From an uncultured Alteromonadaceae bacterium (GTDB lineage Bacteria; Pseudomonadota; Gammaproteobacteria; Enterobacterales; Alteromonadaceae), in assembly GCA_947503265.1 (NCBI GenBank), contig CANNDC010000010.1, positions 1-64,000 of the forward strand: DNA of 64,000 nucleotides, given 5' to 3'. Both the position numbers and the translations under genes were made by a program. The notes beneath the pieces were generated by a model. The model was given only the letters and a program-made list of their open reading frames with translations, was not told where the DNA came from and searched no databases. Shown here piece by piece: positions 57,483 to 64,000 of the stretch. Position 1 is the first letter of the stretch; each line of letters begins with the position of its first letter.

Positions 57483-57616
57483 TAATGTGTCCTGGTTTAT
57501 TGTTGTATCTCGAAAAAGCATTTAGCTAGCTTTTAACTTTTGCTTGCAACTATTGCTTTTTGTTCTTATTTGATGGGCAAAAGGTTACAGGCATAGTTGG
57601 TTAGCACTCAACTTTC

Positions 57617-57630
57617 TGCATACGTATTCA
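57617..57630 (-). promoter_or_regulatory. Putative LacI operator, receptor 3 cluster
   Basis: TGAATACGTATGCA on the minus strand, preceded by TT; identical to three other sites. Confidence 0.82.
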
Positions 57631-58145
57631 AAGATTTTGCAATACATTTAGTTAACATAGGCGCACAATATACAAACGAATTAACAAGGAACTTAAAAAC
57701 ACTTCTAATGTAGTATATGTAATTGATTTATATTATTTTTTTCAACGTTGAAATTACAGAAATAAAATAATTTCCGTGTCTGACTGACTAGATTAATTAA
57801 CGTAAAAAAACGATTATGTTAATGCCAAGTGAACACCAAAACGTAATTTTGTCGAATCAAATTTGCCCCCAAACACAACAGCAATTCCCAGGCAGTTCTT
57901 CGCAATTTGGATGAGATATTTTTCAATACTAGTTGAAGAACAAACTAGTTTTCCATATCAACAAATCGATTTACACCTTTGATATTTAACAATTATTTTA
58001 ATAATTTAGTCGTTTTGCAGATTCGTCTTTAAGATGATCTCGTTCAAATAAGAGAAGAAGTTTTCAAACCGATCTTGGTCGTTCAACTGATTTTTGTTTT
58101 GATAGCGCGAAGGAATCAGGTTTACATCGACCTCCCCAAATCTAT

Positions 58146-58159
58146 TGAATACGTATGCA
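58146..58159 (+). promoter_or_regulatory. Putative LacI operator, cupin-like gene
   Basis: TGAATACGTATGCA on the plus strand, 79 bases before the cupin-like gene. The overlapping TTGAAT and a TATCGA 17 bases later could form a promoter, in which case the repressor would cover the -35 box. Confidence 0.8.
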
Positions 58160-58238
58160 ACTTCGATTATCGATAGTAGATTTACCATTTATGTTAGGGT
58201 TTAGACCTTAAAGTTGAGTAAATAAACTGGATTTCACC

Positions 58239-59264
58239 ATGAGCAAGGCGTTTGATTTAGCTTCGTTACCCAGTCCGATGACAGTGAATGACATGGATAG
58301 AGAAAGCTTTTTAGAGTGTATAAATAAACACTATCAACCTATTGTAATGAGAGGGTTTGCAGATCATTGGCCTTTGGTGAAAGCTGCCAAAGTATCTTCT
58401 GCGGCGGCGGCAAGGCATATAGCCAGTTTTGCTGTTAATACGGATCTTCCGTTAGTCACTCTTTCAAAATCTGCAAACGGCCGTTTGTTTTACAATCAGG
58501 ATATGACTGGCTTTAATTTTGATGTGAAACAAGCCAAGTTGCATGAGTGTTTTCTAAAAATGAAAATGTCGAGTGAGTCGACAGGCATGGATAAATATTG
58601 TGTCCAGTGTGTGCAAATTAAGGATCACTTCCCTAATCTTTCAAAACAGCTTTCTAATCCTTTGTTACCCGCAGGCAATCAACCATTTATCTGGATGGGA
58701 AATGATATCACCGTCGCCCCACACTTCGATGAAGCAAGCAATATTGCGGTCGTTGCAGCTGGTAAACGACGGTTCACTCTATTTCCTCCAGAGCAAATTA
58801 GCAATTTATATGTTGGCCCCATAGATAACACTCCAGCTGGCCAGCCTATCAGTTTAGTTGATTTAGCTGCACCAGATTTACATACATTTCCAAACTATAA
58901 ATTCGCATATGAATCCGCTTTGTCTGTCGAGCTAAGTGCCGGAGATGCTATCTATATTCCGACACCTTGGTGGCATCACGTGCAGTCTTTATCAGATTTC
59001 AATGTATTAGTTAATTATTGGTGGAGCGATATTTATCAGAGAAGTGAGCTACCGTTTCCTATGTTAATTCATGCAATTCAAGCACTAAAACACCTTCCAA
59101 TTGAACAAAAACAGGCTTGGCAACAGATGCTTAATCATTATTTGTTTGATAACGAAAGTGATAGCAATTCACATATACCTCGAGAAGCACAAGGACTATT
59201 AGGTGATTTTAAACCAGATGTAGCCGAGCGAGTGCAAAACTGGTTGGTTGATCAACTGAAATAA
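58239..59264 (+). CDS. JmjC/cupin_8-like putative Fe(II)/2-oxoglutarate oxygenase
   Basis: This 341-residue protein has a single JmjC-like (cupin_8) fold. The N-terminal segment PIVMRGFADHWPLVKAA is typical of the FIH/JMJD group. The metal-binding HxD pair is H162/D164 in VAPHFDEASN, KRRFTLFPPEQ provides a candidate 2-oxoglutarate-binding Lys, and the distal His is H246 or H247 in WWHHV. Proteins of this group often hydroxylate proteins or small molecules, and relatives lie beside receptor and halogenase genes in other proteobacteria. The substrate is unknown. It carries its own operator and a strong terminator, so it is a single-gene unit in the same regulon. Confidence 0.85.
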   Translation: MSKAFDLASLPSPMTVNDMDRESFLECINKHYQPIVMRGFADHWPLVKAAKVSSAAAARHIASFAVNTDLPLVTLSKSANGRLFYNQDMTGFNFDVKQAKLHECFLKMKMSSESTGMDKYCVQCVQIKDHFPNLSKQLSNPLLPAGNQPFIWMGNDITVAPHFDEASNIAVVAAGKRRFTLFPPEQISNLYVGPIDNTPAGQPISLVDLAAPDLHTFPNYKFAYESALSVELSAGDAIYIPTPWWHHVQSLSDFNVLVNYWWSDIYQRSELPFPMLIHAIQALKHLPIEQKQAWQQMLNHYLFDNESDSNSHIPREAQGLLGDFKPDVAERVQNWLVDQLK

Positions 59265-59298
59265 AAAAACCGTGATTCCATATAGAAACACGGTTTTT
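59265..59298. terminator. Terminator between cupin-like gene and sucD
   Basis: AAAAACCGTG / CACGGTTTTT form a perfect 10-bp stem with a 14-base loop. T-runs on both strands make it suitable for both convergent genes. Confidence 0.9.
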
Positions 59299-59342
59299 GT
59301 AATTATCAGAGCTAGCTCGCCCCAATTGATACTAGGTTTTCA

Positions 59343-60215
59343 TTACCAACCGGTAATTTCTCGTAACCCTTTACCAATATCAGCTAGAGAGCGCACAGTT
59401 TTAACCCCTGCAGCTTCTAGTGCTTTAAATTTATCATCAGCTGTACCTTTACCACCAGCGATGATGGCACCAGCGTGACCCATACGCTTACCAGCAGGAG
59501 CAGTTACTCCAGCAATATAAGAAACAACCGGCTTAGACACATTGTCTTTAATAAATGCAGCAGCTTCTTCTTCTGCTGTACCACCGATTTCACCGATCAT
59601 CACGATCGCTTCTGTCGCAGGATCATCTTCAAACAATTGCAGGATATCGATAAAGTTAGAACCTGGAATAGGATCCCCACCGATACCAACACAGGTAGAT
59701 TGACCAAATCCTTCGTCAGTTGTTTGCTTAACTGCCTCGTAAGTCAAGGTTCCAGAACGAGAAACAATGCCAACTTTACCTGCTTTATGAATGTGTCCTG
59801 GCATAATACCAATTTTACACTCATCTGGCGTAATCACACCCGGGCAGTTAGGACCAATCATGCGCACGCCTTTTTGCGAAATATACTCTTTCACATAAAG
59901 CATGTCGATAGTCGGAATACCTTCAGTTATACAAACTATCAGTTCAATGCCAGCATCAGCGGCTTCGATAATTGAATCTTTACAAAATGGTGCAGGCACA
60001 TAGATTACAGATGCAGTTGCACCAGTACCTTCAACTGCTTCGCGAACAGTATTGAATACGGGAAGACCTAAATGTTCTGTGCCACCTTTACCTGGTGTCA
60101 CGCCACCTACCATCTGAGTACCATAATCTATAGCTTGCTCAGAATGGAATGTTCCTTGTCCGCCAGTGAACCCCTGACAGATTACTTTTGTGTTCTTATC
60201 AATTAATACACTCAT
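59343..60215 (-). CDS. sucD: Succinyl-CoA synthetase alpha subunit
   Basis: This 290-residue subunit has the CoA-binding Rossmann domain ([24 protein letters not shown]) and the phosphohistidine loop [13 protein letters not shown] with the active-site His near 246. With SucC it interconverts succinyl-CoA and succinate with substrate-level phosphorylation in the TCA cycle. The length equals E. coli SucD (289). Its ATG overlaps the sucC stop codon by four bases, the usual coupled arrangement. Confidence 0.97.
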   Translation of the reverse strand: MSVLIDKNTKVICQGFTGGQGTFHSEQAIDYGTQMVGGVTPGKGGTEHLGLPVFNTVREAVEGTGATASVIYVPAPFCKDSIIEAADAGIELIVCITEGIPTIDMLYVKEYISQKGVRMIGPNCPGVITPDECKIGIMPGHIHKAGKVGIVSRSGTLTYEAVKQTTDEGFGQSTCVGIGGDPIPGSNFIDILQLFEDDPATEAIVMIGEIGGTAEEEAAAFIKDNVSKPVVSYIAGVTAPAGKRMGHAGAIIAGGKGTADDKFKALEAAGVKTVRSLADIGKGLREITGW

Positions 60216-61381
60216 GCTGCACCTCCAGCGGCTGCAACCACTTTCTGAGCACCGTCAGTCAAACTTGTAGCAGCGATTATGTTTAAATCACACTCTTCTA
60301 GAGTTTTAATACCTAATTCAGCATTGTTACCTTCAAGGCGAACAACAACTGGCACGTTAACACCAACTTCTTCAACAGCGCCGATAATACCTTCAGCTAT
60401 CATGTCACAACGCACTATACCACCGAAGATGTTTACGAATACGGCCTGAACATTGCTGTCAGAAAGAATGATTTTGAATGCTTCTGTTACGCGCTCTTTA
60501 GTAGCACCGCCCCCAACATCAAGGAAGTTGGCTGGATTTCCACCGTGTAATTTCACGATATCCATCGTACCCATAGCGAGTCCTGCACCGTTAACCATAC
60601 AACCAATATTGCCTTCCAATGCTACGTAGTTCAGTTCCCACTTAGCTGCTTGTGCTTCACGCGCGTCTTCTTGCGAAGGATCATGCATGTCTTGAAGCTT
60701 AGGCTGGCGATACATAGCGTTGCTATCAATAGCCACTTTTGCATCGAGGCAGTGCAAGTTGCCGTCATCTTTGATAACCAAAGGGTTAACTTCGATAAGC
60801 GCTACATCCAACTCTTCAAACATTTTAGCTAAACCCATGAAGATGGTAGTAAATTGCCTGATTTGAACGCCTTTCAAACCTAACTTAAAAGCGATTTCAC
60901 GCGCTTGATAAGGCTGGGCGCCAACCAATGGGTCGACTTCAGCTTTCAAAATTTTCTCAGGCGTTTCTTCTGCAACTTTCTCAATTTCGACACCACCTTC
61001 GGTAGATGCCATGAAAACGATGCGACGTGAACCACGATCAACAACAGCGCCAAGATATAATTCCTGGTCGATGTCTGTGCAAGACTCAACCAAAATACGG
61101 CTAACAGGCTGTCCATTTTCGTCTGTTTGATAGGTAACCAAATTCTTGCCAAGCCAACTCTGTGCAAATTGCTTAATTTCGTCTTTCGTTTTAACTAGCT
61201 TTACGCCACCGGCTTTACCGCGGCCACCAGCGTGAACCTGACATTTAACAACCCACTCAGAGCCTCCGATACGATCGGCGGCTTCAACTGCTGCGTGAGG
61301 TGTATCCGCAGCAAAACCTTCAGAAACAGGTAAACCATATTCTTTGAATAATTGTTTACCCTGATATTCATGCAAATTCAT
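60212..61381 (-). CDS. sucC: Succinyl-CoA synthetase beta subunit
   Basis: This 389-residue subunit has an ATP-grasp domain ([39 protein letters not shown]) and the C-terminal ligase domain ([30 protein letters not shown]). It binds the nucleotide for the SucCD reaction. It lies 141 bases downstream of sucB, a gap filled with hairpins, and is coupled to sucD. Confidence 0.97.
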   Translation of the reverse strand: MNLHEYQGKQLFKEYGLPVSEGFAADTPHAAVEAADRIGGSEWVVKCQVHAGGRGKAGGVKLVKTKDEIKQFAQSWLGKNLVTYQTDENGQPVSRILVESCTDIDQELYLGAVVDRGSRRIVFMASTEGGVEIEKVAEETPEKILKAEVDPLVGAQPYQAREIAFKLGLKGVQIRQFTTIFMGLAKMFEELDVALIEVNPLVIKDDGNLHCLDAKVAIDSNAMYRQPKLQDMHDPSQEDAREAQAAKWELNYVALEGNIGCMVNGAGLAMGTMDIVKLHGGNPANFLDVGGGATKERVTEAFKIILSDSNVQAVFVNIFGGIVRCDMIAEGIIGAVEEVGVNVPVVVRLEGNNAELGIKTLEECDLNIIAATSLTDGAQKVVAAAGGAA

Positions 61382-61440
61382 GGTTTTTCTATCCGTTTAA
61401 TTTAAGAGAAAAGCCGCGTAAACGCAGCTTGATTTAAGGT

Positions 61441-61500
61441 GCCGGCATTATAGCTAAAATACCGGCAATCCGATAGGTGATAAGACTGGATTCACCTATC
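61441..61500. promoter_or_regulatory. Hairpins in the sucB-sucC gap
   Basis: GATAGGTGA / TCACCTATC (61472-61480 and 61492-61500) form a perfect 9-bp stem, and GCCGG / CCGGC (61441-61445 and 61462-61466) forms a second. A third, imperfect one (AAGCCGCG / CGCAGCTT) follows closer to sucC. None has a proper U-tract, so RNA processing or partial termination is more likely than a full stop. Confidence 0.55.
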
Positions 61501-61522
61501 TAAATTTAATCAATGCGATTAA

Positions 61523-63013
61523 TTACACATCCAAAAGTAGACGAGTAGGATCTTCAAGCATTTCTTTAATGGTAACCAAGAACCCAACGGATTCTTTACC
61601 ATCGATAATTCGATGATCGTATGACAAGGCTAGATACATCATTGGCAATATTTCAACCTTGCCGTTCACAGCCATTGGCCTATCTTGGATTTTATGCATA
61701 CCCAAAATCGCACTTTGAGGAGGATTAATGATTGGCGTTGACATCAAAGAACCAAAGACCCCGCCATTTGTAATGGTGAAGTTCCCGCCTTGCATGTCTT
61801 CCATCGACAACTTTCCGTCGCGACCTTTGAGTGCTAAGGCTTTAATCGCACCTTCAACACCCGCCATACCTAGCGTGTCGCAATCCCTTAATACAGGGGT
61901 AACTAGACCACGAGGGGTAGAGACTGCAATAGAGATATCAAAGTAGTTATGGTAAACAATGTCATCCCCATCAATAGAAGCATTCACTTCCGGGAAGCGT
62001 TTTAATGCTTCAGTAACTGCCTTGACATAAAAAGACATGAATCCTAAACGTATGCCATGACGCTTCTCGAAACTCTCTTGGTATTGCTTGCGCAAATCCA
62101 TAATGGGTTTCATGTTAACTTCATTAAAAGTAGTCAACATAGCAGTCGAGTTTTTAGCTTCTAGTAAACGATTAGCAATGGTCTTGCGTAAACGCGTCAT
62201 AGGTACACGTTTTTCTGTACGCTCACCCACAGGCAACGCTGCTTCAGGTTCGCTACTTGCCTTGCTTGCCGACTCTGATGGACCTGCTCGTAAATATTTT
62301 TCAACGTCTTCTTTAGTGATACGTCCGCCTTTACCCGTGCCTTTCACACTTGCGGCATCAACGCCTTTTTCTGCAAGTAGTCGTCGAACTGATGGGCTTA
62401 ACGCATCATTTTCTTCTCCAGCAGAATCGTCTGCAGTCTGTGCTGCCGGCGCTGGAGCCGCTGCAGCGCCTTCAACAAAGTTAGCGATAACTTGTTCGGC
62501 TGTCACAGTTTCTCCTTCGGGAGCAAGAATGTCACTTAATGAACCATCTGCTGGAGCAACGACTTCTAACACCACTTTATCGGTTTCGATGTCCACTAAG
62601 TTTTGGTCTCTAGATACGGCTTCGCCCGGCTGAGCGTGCCACGTAGCAATTGTTGCATCTGCCACTGATTCTGGCAGGACGGGGACTTTTATTTCCACTG
62701 ATTTACCTTTTGCACTTGTCGTTGTTTGTTGAGCAGTTTCTGATGCCGCTTTATTTGCATTACCGCTGGCACCCTTTCCTTTGTCTAATTTCGCAATTAT
62801 TTGTTCGCCGAGAACCGTTTCGCCTTCTGCATCCAGAATACTGCTAATTACGCCATCTTCTGGAGATACTACCTCAAGTACAACCTTGTCGGTCTCAATA
62901 TCTACTATATTTTGATCACGGCTAACTGTCTCACCTTCTGACACATGCCATTTGGCGATTGATGCATCTGCGACTGATTCAGGCAATACCGGTACTTTTA
63001 TATCTATTGTCAT
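61523..63013 (-). CDS. sucB: 2-oxoglutarate dehydrogenase E2 (dihydrolipoyl succinyltransferase), two lipoyl domains
   Basis: This 496-residue E2 core protein has two lipoyl domains, each with the [10 protein letters not shown] loop and lipoyl-lysines K43 and K146. Ala/Pro-rich linkers and a peripheral-subunit-binding domain follow ([14 protein letters not shown] ... [15 protein letters not shown]). The C-terminal acyltransferase has the catalytic [12 protein letters not shown] motif. It transfers succinyl groups to CoA in the TCA cycle. E. coli SucB has one lipoyl domain and 405 residues; the extra length here is the second domain plus linker. It lies nine bases downstream of sucA. Confidence 0.96.
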   Translation of the reverse strand: MTIDIKVPVLPESVADASIAKWHVSEGETVSRDQNIVDIETDKVVLEVVSPEDGVISSILDAEGETVLGEQIIAKLDKGKGASGNANKAASETAQQTTTSAKGKSVEIKVPVLPESVADATIATWHAQPGEAVSRDQNLVDIETDKVVLEVVAPADGSLSDILAPEGETVTAEQVIANFVEGAAAAPAPAAQTADDSAGEENDALSPSVRRLLAEKGVDAASVKGTGKGGRITKEDVEKYLRAGPSESASKASSEPEAALPVGERTEKRVPMTRLRKTIANRLLEAKNSTAMLTTFNEVNMKPIMDLRKQYQESFEKRHGIRLGFMSFYVKAVTEALKRFPEVNASIDGDDIVYHNYFDISIAVSTPRGLVTPVLRDCDTLGMAGVEGAIKALALKGRDGKLSMEDMQGGNFTITNGGVFGSLMSTPIINPPQSAILGMHKIQDRPMAVNGKVEILPMMYLALSYDHRIIDGKESVGFLVTIKEMLEDPTRLLLDV

Positions 63014-63022
63014 ACTGGTTCC

Positions 63023-64000
63023 TTATTTAATTGTTAATGCATCATCAACCAACTCTTTCTGTTGTTGGTTGTGTACAGAGATATAACCCACAGCAGGAGA
63101 CGCAGACGCAGCCCTACCCGTGTAAGTAAGATTTGCGCCATTGGGTATAGAAGACCAAAAGTGATGCTGACTACAATACCAAGCACCTTGGTTTTGAGGT
63201 TCTTCTTGACACCAAACCCAATCTTTTACGTGCTTGTATCGGTCAGAAATAATTTTTTCAATTTCCGCTTTTGGAAATGGGTAAAGCTGTTCTATACGAA
63301 GAATTGCGACGTCAGTTTGCTCGTTTTTACGGCGTTGTTCTAACAAATCGTAATACACTTTCCCAGAACACATCACCACGCGCTTAACTTTTTTGCTGTC
63401 TAAATCGTCTATTTCATCGATAACATTGTGGAAAACACCATCAGTCAATTCGTCTAAATCAGATATTGCCAACGGGTGTCTTAACAGAGATTTAGGAGAC
63501 ATAACCACCAACGGACGTCTCATAGGTCTTATCGCTTGACGACGCAGCATATGAAATACTTGCGCTGGTGTAGACGGGACGCATACCTGCCAGTTGTGAT
63601 CTGCACACATTTGCAAGAATCGCTCTAGTCTTGCAGAACTATGTTCTGGACCTTGGCCTTCGTAACCGTGAGGTAACAAGAGTGTTAGACCGCACAATCT
63701 GCCCCATTTGGCTTCACCAGAAGATAGAAATTGGTCAATAACAACTTGGGCCCCATTTGCAAAATCACCAAATTGCGCTTCCCAGATAGTCAACGTCGAC
63801 GGTTCAGCAGTGGCATAACCGAATTCAAATGCAACAACCGCCGCTTCTGAAAGCACAGAGTCGTATATCTCAATTTTACCCTGATCTTCCTTCAAGTTTT
63901 GCAAGGGCATAAACTCGCTGCCATCTGCTTGGTTGTGCAACATGGCATGTCGATGGAAAAACGTTCCTCGGCCTGAATCTTGCCCAGTTATTCTAATATC
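63023..64000 (-). CDS. sucA: 2-oxoglutarate dehydrogenase E1, C-terminal part (cut by window edge)
   Basis: The reading frame is open to the right edge; the visible 325 residues are the C-terminal third of SucA. Recognisable stretches include GQDSGRGTFFHRHA at the edge, TIWEAQFGDFANGAQ, LLPHGYEGQGPEHSSARLER, PLVVMSPKSLLRHPLA and GRAASASPAVGYISVH, which match E. coli SucA nearly word for word. The enzyme is the thiamine-diphosphate-dependent decarboxylase of the complex. The start lies outside the window. Confidence 0.96.
   Translation of the reverse strand, partial: DIRITGQDSGRGTFFHRHAMLHNQADGSEFMPLQNLKEDQGKIEIYDSVLSEAAVVAFEFGYATAEPSTLTIWEAQFGDFANGAQVVIDQFLSSGEAKWGRLCGLTLLLPHGYEGQGPEHSSARLERFLQMCADHNWQVCVPSTPAQVFHMLRRQAIRPMRRPLVVMSPKSLLRHPLAISDLDELTDGVFHNVIDEIDDLDSKKVKRVVMCSGKVYYDLLEQRRKNEQTDVAILRIEQLYPFPKAEIEKIISDRYKHVKDWVWCQEEPQNQGAWYCSQHHFWSSIPNGANLTYTGRAASASPAVGYISVHNQQQKELVDDALTIK

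Larger units (their letters stand above)
57483..58238. other. Divergent control region, receptor 3 / cupin-like gene
   Basis: This AT-rich, non-coding region of 756 bases holds two copies of the operator, one for each flanking gene (57617 and 58146). I see no convincing gene or RNA structure between them. Confidence 0.55.

Noticed and set aside
58006..58188. A 60-codon minus-strand frame between receptor 3 and the cupin-like gene
   Set aside because: It contains the operator for the cupin-like gene, has no ribosome-binding site I can see and no family resemblance; chance frame in AT-rich DNA is more likely.
59475..59975. A 166-codon plus-strand frame opposite sucD
   Set aside because: Antisense shadow of a certain housekeeping gene; the protein is His/Thr/Asn-rich without domains.
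1..64000. CRISPR arrays, toxin-antitoxin pairs, restriction or phage-defence genes
   Set aside because: I looked for repeat-spacer patterns and typical small gene pairs and saw none.

Overview
The window looks like chromosome from a marine gammaproteobacterium of the Alteromonadaceae (Alteromonas/Glaciecola/Paraglaciecola type). The evidence is the gammaproteobacterial gene pairs dnaQ/rnhA, cmoM/elyC and sohB/yciK, the low-to-mid GC content, several large TonB-dependent receptors, and a LacI-controlled alpha-glucan locus built on the proteobacterial TonB-receptor plan with no SusD. The genus is inferred; I have no 16S or marker comparison.

Region 1 (1-24.2 kb) is ordinary housekeeping: tRNA-Asp with its promoter, a membrane-anchored envelope protein, dnaQ and rnhA, a quinone oxidoreductase, rlmI, a PilZ protein, hrpA, a CBS protein, sbcB, a FapA-family protein, glutathione peroxidase with a D-2-hydroxyacid dehydrogenase, cmoM and elyC, a Nif3-like protein, a histone-H1-like Lys/Ala protein, an M2 peptidase lipoprotein, sohB and yciK, and glnS. 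A 177-bp element with terminal inverted repeats and flanking TA dinucleotides sits between rlmI and the PilZ gene and supplies the last base of the PilZ stop codon.

Region 2 (24.2-59.3 kb) is the accessory core. It is an alpha-glucan (starch/pullulan/maltodextrin) locus with a LacI regulator, an SLC45/MalY-like inner-membrane transporter, a periplasmic SusA-like GH13 enzyme, a three-repeat pullulanase lipoprotein, an amylase lipoprotein, an esterase lipoprotein and three TonB-dependent receptors. Woven into it are three flavin-dependent tryptophan-halogenase-like proteins and one JmjC/cupin-like protein. In the middle lies a carbamoyltransferase-SxtJ-DUF5989 operon flanked by two SGNH-hydrolase paralogues. 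I found one 14-bp operator-like sequence, TGAATACGTATGCA, upstream of four transcription units (GH13-transporter, pullulanase receptor, amylase/halogenase receptor, cupin-like gene). A one-mismatch copy lies upstream of the SGNH/carbamoyltransferase pair. All five read in the same direction relative to the gene they precede. This suggests that one LacI protein controls glucan uptake, the halogenases' operon, the cupin-like gene and possibly the carbamoyltransferase/SGNH module. The proposed flow is: surface lipoprotein GH13 enzymes cut the glucan, receptors import the oligosaccharides, the periplasmic GH13 enzyme trims them and the MFS protein brings them inside. What the halogenases, cupin-like protein, carbamoyltransferase and SGNH proteins do in this context is unknown.

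The first receptor is bracketed by direct repeats 3,964 bp apart. One repeat is the real 5' end of a halogenase gene; the other is a dead copy lying next to an internally deleted IS982-type transposase. These are signs of rearrangement in the locus.

Region 3 (59.3-64 kb) returns to core metabolism: sucD, sucC, sucB (with two lipoyl domains) and the 3' part of sucA, which runs off the right edge.
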